A stretch of DNA of 64,000 nt from Polytrichum commune (taxonomy: Eukaryota > Streptophyta > Polytrichopsida > Polytrichales > Polytrichaceae). The stretch lies in the NCBI GenBank assembly GCA_950295325.1, contig OX485808.1, positions 9,612,501 through 9,676,500 on the forward strand. Reading direction: 5' to 3'. The notes beneath the pieces were generated by a model. It searched no databases, had not been told where the DNA came from, and worked only from the letters and a program-made list of their open reading frames with translations. Position 1 is the first letter of the stretch. Each line of letters begins with the position of its first letter. Shown piece by piece: positions 25,298 through 38,191 of this stretch. A program made the position numbers and the translations under genes.

Positions 25298-26274
25298 TGT
25301 CGCAACCCTTGCTAGCCCCCCCTTGACCATCTTGCCAATTTTCAATTCTAGCAAAGGTTACGAGTCGCTAACCCTTCGCATTCCGCCATGCTAATGGATA
25401 GCTCCTCTTACCCCGGACCAATAGTTCATAGGAGGGGAACCAACCCTCCTACTTTGCTCTCGGGACTCACCCCTTAATCGGTAACCCATTTCCCCAATGT
25501 GGACTTCCATCCATGGAAGTCCAATCCTATGTTGATCATCGCGTTGCCGGAGCAACACTACAACAACCCGAACCATACTAGGCAACTATGGCCTCACAAT
25601 GGGCCAATGCCCATGGACGCCTTGCCGTTTGGCCTCGGGTGGGTGAGGCCACACCACCTCACCCATATAAGCCTCTAGGACTCTACGCGGGGCCCCTACC
25701 CCACCGTCAACCAACCTCTTGTCTCTCTACCAAGAGTTGGGGCCAAGTGGACATTTTCCCCTTAGCCGCTGGGCCTAGAAGCCCCCCACAGCTTCAGACC
25801 ATCATAACTTCCTTGTATGATGTCTGATGCTAACACTTGACCACTCCATCTTCATCTACGCTTCACGTAGATGCCGATGGACTCCTCACTTGTCCCATTT
25901 GGGCAAGTCGTGAGGAAGTTATGCGTGTTTGAACCTTGGCAGTCCCGGGAATCACTCCCAGGCACTGCTGTACCAGGGCGCTGTCCCGGGACAGCGCCCC
26001 ACTCAAATGGCCATAACTCCTAGCTCACACCTCCGATTGAGGTGTTCTTGAGCATTCTAGAATCACCACGCCATGAGCTACGCATAGCTCATGGCCTTAC
26101 CCTCATGCCTCCTAGTCTCCGTGGGTGGGAGGCGTTCCCAACGCCCGGGGCCCTCACCCGCACTAGGATCACTTGGGCCCTCTCACCAATGGCGCCACAA
26201 GTCCCGGGTGTCACTCCGGGGTCCCCCTTGTGCCCATGGTGTTTCGGGCACTCCTCATGGAGAGGTGCGCGACA
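25298..26274 (-). mobile_element. LTR K, shared between two internal regions
   Basis: Complete 977-bp LTR with a primer site on its left and a polypurine-side internal 3' end on its right. It serves as 5' LTR of the element to the left and 3' LTR of the element to the right. No target duplication separates them, so LTR-internal-LTR-internal-LTR probably arose by unequal LTR recombination. Confidence 0.85.
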
Positions 26275-27079
26275 CTCACCCCCACCAAACGGAGTCGATG
26301 CCCTCATCGACTATACTCGTAGTCGGCACACCAATTCTCAAGTTGCCATCCTCTATGGTGCGGCATTGTGTTTACCTTAGGGCGCGACCCCCACAATGCA
26401 TCTTCAAATTCGGCATAGTCCCATTGGTGTCGTTCCTAGGTGGTCCGTTAGCGACCTTGGATCTCTCCTCCAAGGACCTAACCTACACTAGACCCACCTA
26501 CTTTGGGACTCACTTGGGTTGCCCTTCCTTTGGGGCCTCCCCCGTTAGGCTCCACTAGCCTAACATGACACATCTAGGCGAGACCTCAACGCTTCCACTA
26601 AGTTGTCTCGGTTGCAACTCCGAGATGGCTTTCCATTGTTAAGCCACGCCTCGATCGCACGGGGGTGATGCCAAGTCCCGCCCGACTCGGTTCCCACTTT
26701 GCTTTTTCGAGACATGGGTTCATGACTCCCATGCGCCAACTCTCGTTAGCTCGCGGGTAGCACTTTTATGAGCACGCGCCATCACCTTGTCCCCGCCCGG
26801 ACAAGCCCACAACTAAGAAGTTTCTTGGTTTTATCCAAGGCCCCTCCAAGCCATGGCCCCCAATTACTCGGCTTACCCAACCTAGTTTGGCATATCTATT
26901 CCCCCTCTTCCATTAACCAAGCACAAGTACAAGACTAGGACCTCATCTCATACTTTTCTCTTTGCACCACTAAAGTTTGGACTTTATTCCCTCAAGCCAA
27001 AGAACAAGTTCATGTTGTGGAGGAATTAGCCTCGAAGCTAAGTGTGCTACTAGCGTCTCTCCCCCACTAAAGGAGATTG

Positions 27080-30000
27080 ATGTCCTCATCAATGCCTACG
27101 CTTCATTTTATTGGAATGTCTAGCCTTAGTTTCTTCAAAGTGCTTTACCAATTCCTTGGCGTTCATCATGTCTCTTGCCGCTACCCAAAGGACTTCTTTC
27201 TCATGGTATCCTCACCATTTCACCAAGTACTCCTTTGTCCATTTTTCTTTCCTTTTCATTTGGGCTTCCTACACTTGAGGATGCCCTCCTACCTCATGTT
27301 CCAAATGACGTCCACAAGGTCGGGAGGTGGCCTAATCACTTGCTTGTGATCGGGCCACAAGGTGTCGTCCTTAAATGGCTTTAGGAATGAGACATGAAAT
27401 GTCGAATGCACTTTGATCTCCGGCGGTAATTCCAACTTATACATGTCCTTGAACACTTGTTCCACAATGGAAAATGAAGCTCCAATTTTGGACATGAACT
27501 TTGGAGTGAGGCCTTCCGACTAAGTGAAGTTGTTCACATTCAACAACACCTTTTGGCCCACCTCATACTCCACTTCGCGTCTTCCGGCATTGACTTGCAC
27601 TTCGTAGCACCTTCGGGCTTTCTCCACCAACAACTTGGTCATCTCCAAGACTTGTTTACCATCCTTGGCCAAGTCCTCACTATCTAGGTTGAACTCTAGT
27701 GTTGAATGTGCCCCCTCGAGAGCTAGGTTAATAGGTTGGAGCGCATCCACTCCATAAGCCACAACGAAAGACCACCCCTTGGTTGCCAAGTGTGTGGCTA
27801 CATTACAACTAAACTCCGCTCGACCCACATAGTCCGCCCAATCTCCTTGGTCCGCCCCCACCAAGTTCCTCAAGTATTGCTTCAAGACTCCATTCACCCG
27901 CTCCGCTTTCCCATCCATTTGGGAATGCAAGGTCACGCTAAACCTTAGTTTCATTCCGACCTCCTTAGAGTAATGCATTGAAAATGCACTTGTGAACTTT
28001 GGATCTTGATCCCACACAATCACTCTTGGCAACCCGTGGTGCCTCAACTATCCTTTGAGAAAAGGCTATGCGGTCTCCAACGCGGTGGCGGTTCCCACAA
28101 TCGGCACCATGTGTGCCAACTTGGCAAACCGCTCTACCATCAACAAGATGGCATCATACCCATGTGACTCCGGCAAACTTGTAATCAAGTCCATGCACAT
28201 ACTATGCCATGGCGCCTACGGGATAGGCAACGGTTGCAAGAAACCGCCTTGCTTTTGGTAAGAGGCTCGGTTCACTTGGCACTTTAATCACGCCTTCACA
28301 AAGTGGGTTATATCCTCCTTTATGCACCGCCAATGGTACCTCTTTGACACCATTCTATGGCGGTTGTTTCTTTCTCCTCTATGGCCGGCAATAGGACTAT
28401 CATATTCCTCCTTCAAAACCGATAGCCTCAACTTGCCTTGTGGCACATACACCCAACTTTGCTTGCACTTGAACAATCCGTCCACCAACTTAACCTCTTT
28501 GAGCACCTTGCTCTTGCGAAGCTCACCTAAAAGCTTTTGTGCTTCGGGGTAGTTAATTTACCCCTCCCGTATCTTGCATCACAAGTTTCCTTCGCCGGCA
28601 CACATTAGCCACAAGGTTTGGATGGTTCTCATTCCTTGGAATTCTTCCGATCTACTTCGCGCATCCGGCACCACATTTCCACGGTCCGGTTTGTGGATCA
28701 AATCCACCTTCTTAAGCGCCAAACTATCATGCCACCGCAATGACTTGGCGCTCACTTGCGCTTGTATGTCAAAATACTTTTAGGACACATTGCCCATGTA
28801 GACCTTTGCTTTGTGCGACCCCAAATAGTGTCGCCACATCTTCAAGCAATGCACTACGGCAAAGAAGTTTTTTTGTCATGAGTTGGTTGTCTTCTTTGAC
28901 AACCAACGAGCTTCATGCTCCCATATGCAATGGCCATCCATCTTACATCAACATTCCATCATTGGCAAAGTCACGCACCCCCATATGCACCTCAAAAGGT
29001 TTGTCAAGCTCCGCGAACTTGAGCACGGGCGGCGAAGAGAACTTGGCCTTAAGCTCCCCAAAGACTCGTGACAAACATCATCCCACTTTTGGGATAGCCA
29101 TTTCTTTCACAAGTCGGACAAGGTGGGACAACCATCGAGCTTCATGCTCTCATATGCAATGGCCATCCATATTGCATCAACAACCGCCAATGGTAAAGTC
29201 ACTCGCCCCCGTATGCGCCTCCAAAGGTTTATCAAGTTCCGCGACTTGAACACGGGCGGCAAAGAGAACTTCGTCTTAAGCTCCCAAAAGACTTGGGGAC
29301 ACGGCTCATCCCACTATTGAGATAGCCCTTTTTTTCACAAGTCGCACTAGGTTCGACAATCATTAAGCCTAATGCTCCCATATGCAATGGGCATCCATCT
29401 TGGATTAACATCCGCCAAAGGTAAAGTTACTTGCCCCCGTATACACCTCAAAAGGTTTGTCAAACTCCGCGAACTTGAGCACGGGCGGCGAAGACAACTT
29501 GCTCTTAAGCTCCCCAAAGACTTGGTGACAGGGCTCATCCCACTCTTGGGATAACCATATCTTTTACAAGCCGGACAAGGTTCGACAACCATGGAGCTTA
29601 ATACTCCCATAAGCAATGGTCATCCATCTTGGATCAACATCCGCCGATGGTAAAGTCCTTCGCCTCCATGTGCACCTCAAAATACTTATGAAAACCCGGA
29701 AACTTAACCACATCTTGTGAAAAGAACTTGTATTGAGCTCCCCAAAGGCTTGGTGACAAGGCTCATCCCGCTCTTGGGATAGCCATTTTCCTCAATAACT
29801 TGAGTAAGGTCCTAGCAACCTTCAAAAACTCTCCATTGAAGTGGTAGTTGTAGTTGGCTAGGCCAACAAATGACCTAAGTCATTTTTGAATGAAGGGCCA
29901 GTTCTCCTTTTGGATTGCCTTGACATTCTTCATGTTCGTCCACCAACTTCCTTTGTCACCACATACCTCAAGAACTTAATCTCTCGTTGAGCAAAGTTAT

Positions 30001-30490
30001 TTTTCACTCCTTGGCGGTAACTTTTTGGGCAACACATTGGTGAGTACATCCTTGTATCTCAACAATATCCCACCAATGTGGTTTGGGGGAGGCCCATCTT
30101 TCCTAGCCTCCCCATACGTTCCTTGGAGTTGCTCCAATTGAACCACGACCATTATGTTTTTTATTTTCCATTTGATCCATTAAGACCAAATTCAAGTTGG
30201 GTCCTCCTACCATAGGAGTCCTTGTCAATTTGAACTTCAATTCTTTGCCATTATGACACATCATAATGCACCGCAAGCACACCGGCTTGCACCTCACATC
30301 TAATGTGAGTTTCAAACAAGGCGGCCTTCACAATGACATGCATTTCATCTATTTCACATGGTGTGAAATTTTGACAAAAATCCAATGTCCCACATTGAAA
30401 GGTTACATGCATCGCGGCCTCCTTTGTCTCATGCGGTTCGCCCTTTCCAAACCGCACCTTGGTGGGCTTGCCTGCTCTATCAATCGGCAA
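27080..30490 (-). pseudogene. Degenerate chromovirus pol, fourth copy
   Basis: Minus strand: protease-RT connection 30490-30060; RT thumb about 29880-29780; hinge units 29780-29080; RNase H about 29080-28740; zinc-like block 28506-28288; integrase first block about 28261-28066; core 28047-27520 (WDQDPKF, KAERVN); C-terminal FHVSFLKPF box 27495-27289; chromodomain remnant about 27270-27090. RT core absent; shared integrase stop present. Confidence 0.75.
29080..29790 (-). repeat. 229-bp hinge units (4 boundaries)
   Basis: Anchor variants of 'cccactcttgggatagcc' lie near 29082, 29309, 29538 and 29768, steps of about 227-230 bp. This is among the largest expansions in the window. Confidence 0.75.
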
Positions 30491-31303
30491 GCCTTAACTC
30501 CCTTGTGAGTTTTGGGCTCAAGAAGGAATGATTAGCCTCTTTGTCAACCCATGAGACATTTATCTCATTCATTTGAGCCTCAAGGTACAAAAGACTTGGC
30601 CTCGGCTTAAGGCTACTAGCCTTGGCCACAATGCCATTGTCTTACGTTCGGTCCGTGGCACAAGTATTATTTGGCTTGGTACCTATCTCCCCTCAACGTC
30701 CATTGTTGTAAGGCACCGCCAAATTTCTTATTGGGGTCATCGGCCTTAATGCTCGTGGCAATTTTGATGATCCCCGCCACAACCTCAATAAATTTTGGAA
30801 ATTTGAACTTGGTATTCACCACCCGCTTTTGAAACCCCACCTTAAACGATGTATTTCTTAGAAAACTCGTTCATCTAAGATGTACAATTCATTTGGGTGT
30901 GAAATTCGCGCATATACGCCTTAAGAGGCCCGGACGCCTCATTTCCACCAAATTCATTCCAACATCAATACCTTCCAAGCATTTCGAATTGGAATTTCAA
31001 TCCAACATTAATGCCCTCCAAGGTTTTGGGTGCATTCGGTATTCTAGGCCCCAAAATGTTTTTTGAGGTTTGCGGGAGCCCTTTCAAAGGACTCCTCCAT
31101 TTTCCTTCCGGAATCCACCATCATGCCCACCATTGACATAAGAACAAATGGTAAGGTCAATTTCCATTTACACATGATCTTTGTTCCAATTTGAGCCTCA
31201 CAACCTTTTGGAAACCCCGGTCATCATCATGACCCGCATTTTTGATAGCCATGTCTCCCTCAAAGTACTAGCTCAAATATTGGAACCCTGCTCTGATACC
31301 ACG

Positions 31304-32275
31304 TGTCGCAACCCTTGCTAGGTCCCTTAACAATCTTGCCAATTTTTGTTTCTAGCAAAGGTTACGAGCGCTAACCCTTCGCATTCCGCCATGCTAATGG
31401 ATAGCTCCTCTTACCCCGGACCAATAGTTCATAGGAGGGAACCAACCCTCCTACTTTGCTTTCGGGACTCACCCCTTAATCGGTAACCCATTTCCCCAAT
31501 GTGGACTTCCATCCATGGAAGTCCAATCCTATGTTGATCATCGCATTGCCGGAGCAACACTACAACAACCCGAAGCGTACTAGGCAACTATGGCCTCACA
31601 ATGGGCCAATGCCCATGGAGGCCTTGCCGTTCGGCCTCGGGTGGGTGAGGCCACACCACCTCACCCATATAAGCCTCTAGGACTTTACACGGGGCCCCTA
31701 CCCCACCGTCAACCAACCTCTTGTCTCTCCACCAAGAGTTGGGGCCAAATGGACATTCTCCCTTAGCCGCTGGGCTAAGAAGCCTCTAGCAGCCTCAGAC
31801 CATCATAACTTCCTTGTATGATGTCCGAGGCTAGCAACCAACCACTCCATCTTCATCTACGTTTCACGTAGATGCCGATGGACTTCTCACTTGCCCCATT
31901 TGGGCAAGTTATGAGGACGTTATGCCTCTTTGAACCTTGGCAGTCCCGGGAGTCACTCCCAGGCACTGCTGTACCAGGGCGCTGTCCCGGGACAGCGCCC
32001 CACTCAAATGGCCATAACTCCTAGCTCACACCTCCGATTGAGGTGTTCTTGAGCATTCTAGAATCACCACGCCATGAGCTACGCATAGCTCATGGCCTTA
32101 CCCTTGTGCCTCCTAGTCTCCGTGGGTGGGAGGCGTTCCCAACGCCCGGGGCCCTCACCCGCACTAGGATCACTTGGGCCCTCTCACCAATGGCGCCACA
32201 AGTCCCGGGTGTCACTCCGGGGTCCCCCTTGTGCCCATGGTGTTTCGGGCACTCCTCATGGAGAGGTGCGCGACA
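31304..32275 (-). mobile_element. LTR L
   Basis: Complete 972-bp LTR next to the primer site at 31282-31301. It is followed by scrambled LTR fragments rather than by a clean host flank. Confidence 0.85.
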
Positions 32276-32438
32276 TAACCATTAGCATGGCGGTATGCGA
32301 AGGGTTAGCGACTCGTAACCTTTGCTAGAATTGAAAATTGGCAAGATGGTCAAGGGGGGGCTAGCAAGGGTTGCGACATCCGGGGTCCCCCTTGTGCCCA
32401 TGGTGCTTCGGGCACTCCTCATGGAGAGGTGCGCGACA
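32276..32438. mobile_element. Two opposed LTR end fragments
   Basis: 32276-32378 is the terminal about 103 bp of an LTR in plus orientation (ends GGGTTGCGACA). 32379-32438 is the last about 60 bp of an LTR in minus orientation (ends GGTGCGCGACA). The block terminus is followed by GGCAG at 32439-32443, partner of 18461-18465. Confidence 0.75.
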
Positions 32439-32686
32439 GGCAGTCTCAGTTTTGGCAGTTTAAGCTTCGAAAACTTTTGGATCTTAACAGATTTAAACTT
32501 CAAATTCCAAATCTAAACTTAAAACTTCTCTTCTCAAGCTGCATTTAGTCTCAGCTATGCAGAGCTTGGTTTTCCACAGCAATTATCATATTAAATCACT
32601 AACTAGGGGAACGACTGCGAGTTACAGACGGACCTGTTGAGTTCGGAAAGCTATGGGGTTGAATCCTGAGCATAATAGTAGCTTTC
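32439..32686. other. Host DNA between second and third blocks
   Basis: AT-rich sequence resembling 1440-1960 in wording. Starts with the GGCAG duplication and ends with CTTTC (32682-32686), the left target duplication of the plus-strand element. No gene recognised. Confidence 0.6.
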
Positions 32687-33658
32687 TGTCGCGCACCTCT
32701 CCATGAGGAGTGCCTGAAACACCATGGGCACAAGGGGGACCCCGGAGTGACACCCGGGACTTGTGGCGCCGTTGGTGAGAGGGCCCAAGTGATCCTAGTG
32801 TGGGTGAGGGCCCCGGGCGTTGGGAACGCCTCCCACCCACGGAGACTAGGAGGCATGAGGGTAAGGCCATCAGCTATGCGTAGCTCATGGCATGGTGATT
32901 CTAGAATGCTCAAGATCACCTCAAGCGGAGGTTTGAGCTAGGAGTTATGGCCATTTGAGTGGGGCGCTGTCCCGGGACAGCGCCCTGGTACAGCAGTGCC
33001 TGGGAGTGATTCCCAGGACTACCAAGGTTCAAACAGGCATAACTTCCCAAAGACTTGGCCGAATGGGGCAAGTGAGGAGTCCATCGGCATCTACGTGAAG
33101 CGTAGATGAATATGGAGTGGTTGGTTCTAATGACCAAACATCATACAAGGAAGTTATGATGGTCTGAAGCTGATGGGGGCTTCTAGGCCCAGCGGCTAAG
33201 GGAAAGTGTCCACTTGGCCCCAACTCTTGGTGGAGAGACAAGAGGTTGGTTGACGGTGGGGTAGGGGCCCCGCGTGAAGTCCTAGAGGCTTATATGGGTG
33301 AGGTGGTGTGGCCTCACCCACCCGAGGCCGAACGGCAAGGCCTCCATTGGCATTGGCCCATTGTGAGGCCATAGTTGCCTAGTATGGTTCGGGTTGTTGT
33401 AGTGTTGCTCCGGCAACGCGATGATCAACATGGGATTGGACTTCCATGGATGGAAGTTCACATCTAGGAATGGGTTACCGATTAAGGGGTGAGTCCCGAA
33501 AGCAAAGTAGGAGGGTTGGTTCCCTCCTATGAACTATAAGGTCCGGGGTAGGAGGAACTAATCATTAGCATGGCGGTATGCGAATGGTTAGCACTTGTAA
33601 CCTTTGCTAGAATTGAAAATTGGCAAGATTGTCAAGGGGGCTAGCAAGGGTTGCGACA
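32687..33658 (+). mobile_element. LTR M, 5' LTR of plus-strand element
   Basis: Complete 972-bp LTR. CTTTC precedes it and recurs after LTR Q (42352-42356). Directly followed by the primer binding site. Confidence 0.92.
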
Positions 33659-33660
33659 CT

Positions 33661-33680
33661 TGGTATCAGAGCAGGGTTCC
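33661..33680 (+). other. Primer binding site (initiator Met tRNA)
   Basis: TGGTATCAGAGC starts two bases after the LTR. It matches the plant initiator-Met-tRNA primer site and fixes the plus orientation. Confidence 0.9.
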
Positions 33681-34488
33681 AATATTTGAGCTAGCACTTT
33701 GAGGGAAGCATGGCTATCAAAAATGCGGGTTATGATGGTGAGCCCGGGGTTTCCAAAAGGTTGTGAGGCTCAAATAGGAACAAGGATCATGTGCAAGTGG
33801 ATTGTGACCATACCATTGATTCTAATGACAATGGCGGGCATGAGGGTGGATTCGGTGAGGAAAATGGAGGAGTGCTTTGAAAGGGCTCCCGAAACCTCGA
33901 AAAGTATTCGGGGGCTAGAATACCGAATGCATTCGAAAGCTTGGACGGTGGTAATATTGGATTGAAATTCCAATCCAAATTGCTTAGAATGTGGTGAAGT
34001 TGGAATGGGTGCAAATGCGGCACTCAAGGCTTTTAGTGTGCGATTTAACCACCATAATGAATGGCACAACTAAGATTGACTAGTTGGCTAAGAAACACAT
34101 CGTTTTAGATGGGGTTTCAAAAGCGGGTGGTGAATACCATGTTCAACTCCCCAAAGCTTCTTGAGGATGTATCGGGAATCTTTAAGATTGAAGAACATTG
34201 AAGCCGATGGTCCCGAAAAGAAGTTGGGCGGCACATCACCACAAAGTGGGTTTTAGCCGATATTGGTCCCAAAGAAATGGGCGAAAGTAGTTTGCCCCAT
34301 TATACCAAGGCAAAACATAGTCGTGCCGCGGACGGAATGTTGGGAGGTGGGTTGATCCTACCAAGGCAATTCATGTTCGTGCCGCGGACAAAGTGTGAAA
34401 GGTGGCTTTGTGCTACGAAGGCAAATCATGTTTGTTCCGCGGACAAACTATTAGAAATTAGTTTTGTGGCACCAAACCTGTCGCGCAC
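33681..34488 (+). pseudogene. gag/leader remnant with 56-bp repeat
   Basis: Begins with a short open segment around the ATG at 33711 and then runs through stops. GTCCGCGG-type 56-bp units lie at about 34320-34480. I could not assign a capsid or zinc knuckle. The segment ends abruptly at LTR N. Confidence 0.55.
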
Positions 34489-35451
34489 CCCTCCATGAGG
34501 AGTGCCCGAAACACCATGGGCACAAGGGGGACCCCGGAGTGACACCCGGGACTTGTGGCGCCGTTGGTGAGAGGGCCCAAGTGATCCTAGTGTGGGTGAG
34601 GGCCCCGGGCGTTGGGAACGCCTCCCACCCACGGAGACTAGGAGGCACAAGGGTAAGGCCATGAGCTATGCGTAGCTCATGGCGTGGCAATTCTAGAATG
34701 CTCCAGATCACCTCAATCGGAGGTGTGAGCTAGGAGTTATGGCCATTTGAGTGGGGCGCTGTCCTGGGACAGCGCCCTGGTACAGCAGTGCCTGGGAGTG
34801 ATTCCCGGGACTGCAAAGCTTCAAACAGGCATAACTTCCTCAATACTTGCCCGAATGGGGCAAGTGAGGAAATCATCGGCATCTACATGAAGCGTAGATG
34901 AAGATGGAGTGGTTGGTTGTTATGATCAGACATCATACAAGGAAGTTATGATGGTCTGAAGCTGCTGGGGGGTTCTAGGCCCAGCGGCTAAGGGAAAGTG
35001 TCCACTTGGCCCCAACTCTTGGTAGAGAGACAAGAGGTTGGTTGACGGTGGGGTAGGGGCCCCGCGTAGAGTCCTAGAGGCTTATATGGGTGAGGTGGTG
35101 TGGCCTCACCCACCCGAGGCCGAACGGCAAGGCCTCCATGGGCATTGGCCCATTGTGAGGCCATATTTGCCTAGTATGGTTCGGGTTGTTGTAGTGTTGC
35201 TCCGGCAACGCGATGATCAACATGGGATTGGACTTCCATGGACGGAAGTCCACATCTAGGAATGGGTTACCGATTAAGGGGTGAGTCCCTCAAGCAAAGT
35301 AGGAGGGTTGGTTCCCTCCTATGAACTATAAGGTCCGGGGTAGGAGGAGCTAACCATTAGCATGGCCGAATGCGAATGGTTAGCGCTCATAACCTTTGCT
35401 AGAATTGAAAATTGGCAAGATTGTCAAGGGGGGCTAGCAAGGGTTGCGACA
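34489..35451 (+). mobile_element. LTR N inserted in plus-strand element
   Basis: Complete 963-bp LTR. Flanks AAACC and ACCAA are not a clean duplication, and the internal sequence expected between the minisatellite and 'accaaggtg' is missing. It is therefore an insertion followed by a deletion, or the product of recombination between two insertions. Confidence 0.8.
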
Positions 35452-37216
35452 ACCAAGGTGCAGTTTGGAAAGGGCGAACCGCATGAAACAAAGGAGGCCG
35501 CGATGCATGTAACCTTTCAATGTGGGACATTGGATTTTTGTCAAAATTTCATAACATGTGAAATAGATGAAATGCATATCATTGTGAAGGCCGCCTTCTT
35601 TGAAACTCACATGATAAATGTGAGGTGCAAGCCGGTGTGCTTGCCGTGCATTATGATGTGTCATAATGGCAAAGAATTGAGGTTCAAATTGACAAGGACT
35701 CCTATGGTAGGAGGACCCAAGTTGAATTTGGTCTTAATGGACCAAATGAAATATGGTAAACATAATGGTCGTGGTTCAATTGGAGCAACTCCAAGGAACT
35801 CATGGGGAGGCTAGGATAGATGGGCCTCCCCCAAACCATACTTGTGGGATGTTGGTGAGACACAAGGATGTATTCACCAATGTGTCGCTCAAAATGTTAC
35901 CGCCAAGGAGTGAATTGGAACTTTGCTCAAGAAGAAATTGAGTTCTTGAGGCATGTGGTGACAAAGGAAGTTGGTGGACAAACATGAAGAATTTCAAGGC
36001 AATCCAAGAGGAGAATTGGCCCTTGACTCAAAAAAGGCTTAGGTCATTGGTTGGCCTAGCCAACTACTACCACCACTTCATTCTAGATTTGTTTTAAGGT
36101 TGCTAAGACCTTACTCAACTTATTGAGGAAATGGCTATCCCAAGAGTGGGATGAGCCTTGTCACCAAGCCTTTGGGAAGCTCAAGAGCAAGTTCCCTTCA
36201 CAAGATGTGGTTAAGTTCCGGGTTTTCATAAGCATTTTGAGGTGCACATGGAGACGAAGGACTTTACCATTGGCGGATGTTGATCCACGATGGAGGACCA
36301 TTGCATATGAGAGCAATAAGCTCAATGGTTGTTAAACCTTGTCCGGCTTGTGCAAGAAATGGCTATCCCAAGAGTGGGATGAGCCGTGTCACCAAGCCAT
36401 TGGGGAGCTTAAGAGCAAGTTGTCTTTGCCGCCCGTGCTCAAGCTTGCGGAGTTTGCCAAACCTTTTGAGGTGCATACGGGGGCGAGTCACTTTGCCATT
36501 GGCGGATGTTGATCCACGATGGAGGACCATTGCATATGAGAGCAATAAGCTCAATGGTTGTTAAACCCTGTCCGGCTTGTGCAAGACATGGCTATCCCAA
36601 GAGTGGGTTGAGCCGTGCCACCAAGTCTTTGAGGAGCTTAAGACGAAGTTCTCTTCGCCGCCCGTGCTCAAGTTCGCGGAGTTTGACATACCTTTTGAGG
36701 TGCATACGGGGGCGAGTGACTTTATCATTGGTGGATGTTGATGTAAAAAAAAACAAAATGGCCATTGTATATGGGAGCTTGACGCTCGATGGTTGTCAAA
36801 GAAGACAACCAACTCATGACAAAGAACTTCATTGTCATAGTGCATTGCTTGAAGATGTGGCGACACTATTTGGGGTCGCACAAAGCAAAGGTCTACATGG
36901 ACAATGTGTCCTAGAAGTATTTTGACATACAAGCGCAAGTGAGCGCCAAGTCATTGCGGTCGCATGATAGTTTGGCGCTTATGAAGGTGGATTTGGTCCA
37001 CAAACCGGACCGTGTAAATGTGGTGCCGGATGCGCTAAGTAGACGGGAAGAGTTCCAAGCAATGAGAACCATCCAAACCTTGTGGCTAATGTGTGCCGGC
37101 GAAGGAAACTTGTGATGCAAGATACGGGAGGGGTAAATTAACTACCCCGAGGCACAAAAACTTTTAGGTGAGCTTGGCAAGAGCAAGGTGCTCAAAGAGG
37201 TTAAGTTGGTGGGCGG
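35452..37216 (+). pseudogene. Degenerate pol, 5' part (plus-strand element)
   Basis: Protease-RT connection 35452-35814 (MVGGPKLNLVLMDQMK), remnant of DVFTN..LP at about 35860-35920, RT thumb 35940-36125 (LANYYHHFI), hinge units 36125-36740, RNase H 36740-36925 (AIVYGSLTLDGCQRR), then linker and zinc-like block to 37216, where solo LTR O interrupts. The RT core is absent between the connection and the thumb. Confidence 0.75.
36130..36740 (+). repeat. 229-bp hinge units (3 boundaries)
   Basis: 'ggctatcccaagagtggg' occurs at about 36132, 36361 and 36590, exact 229-bp steps. 229 is not divisible by three, so each extra unit changes the reading frame. Confidence 0.85.
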
Positions 37217-38191
37217 TGTCGCGCACCTCTCCATGAGGAGTGCCCGAAACACCATGGGCACAAGGGGGACCCCGGAGTGACACCCGGGACTTGTGGCGCC
37301 GTTGGTGAGAGCGCCCAAGTGATCCTAGTGTGGGTGAGGGCCCCGGGCGTTGGGAACGCCTCCCACCCACTGAGACTAGGAAGCATGAGGGTAAGGCCAT
37401 GAGCTATGCGTAGCTCATAGCGTGGTGATTCTAGAATGGTCAAGAACACCTCAATCGGAGGTGTGAGCTAGGAGTTATGGCCATTTGAGTGGGGCGCTGT
37501 CCCGGGACAGCGACCTGGTGCAGCAGTGCCTGGGAGTGACTCCCGGGACTGCCAAGGTTCAAAGAGGCATAACGTCCTCATAACTTGCCCAAATGGGGCA
37601 AGTGAGGAGTCCATCGCCATCAACGTGAAACGTAGATTAAGATGAAATGGTTGGTTGCTAGCATTGGACATCAAACAAGGAAGTTATGATGGTCTGAAGC
37701 TGCTGGGGGGTTCTAGGCCCAGCAGCTAAAGGAAAATGTCCACTTGGCCCCAACTCTTGGTAGAGAGACAAGAGGTTGGTTGACGGTGGGGTAGGGGCCC
37801 CGCGTGAAGTCCTAGAGGCTTATATGGGTGAGGTGGTGTGGCCTCACCCACCCGAGGCCGAACGGCAAGGCCTCCATGGGCATTGGCCCAATGTGAGGCC
37901 ATAGTTGCCTAGTATGGTTCGGGTTGTTGTAGTGTTGCTCCGGCAACGCGATGATCAACAAAGGATTGGACTTCCATGGATGGAAGTCCACATCAAAGAA
38001 ATGGGTTACCGATTAAAGGGTGAGTCCCAAAACCAAAGTAGGAGGGTTGGTTCCCCTCCTATGAACTATAAGGTCCGGGGTGAGAGGAGCTAACCATTAG
38101 CATGGCGGTATGCGAAGGGTTAGCGCTCGTAACCTTTGCTAGAATTGAAAATTGGCAAGATTGGCAAGGGGGGCTAGCAAGGGTTGCGACA
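37217..38191 (+). mobile_element. Solo LTR O with GGCGG target duplication
   Basis: Complete 975-bp LTR. GGCGG at 37212-37216 recurs at 38192-38196. Removing the LTR and one copy restores 'gttaagttggtgggcggattg', the intact order seen near 46900. Confidence 0.92.

Larger units (their letters stand above)
26275..31303 (-). mobile_element. Internal region of fourth element
   Basis: Minus-strand internal region between LTRs K and L, with a non-coding 3' region 26275-27080, pol remnants, gag/linker remnants and a primer site at 31282-31301. The 56-bp minisatellite found in other copies is largely deleted here: after about 30640 the sequence passes to unrelated linker DNA. Confidence 0.8.

Noticed and set aside
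34489..35451. Target-site duplication for LTR N
   Set aside because: The five bases on either side differ (AAACC, ACCAA) and internal sequence is missing at the junction, so a clean insertion cannot be claimed.
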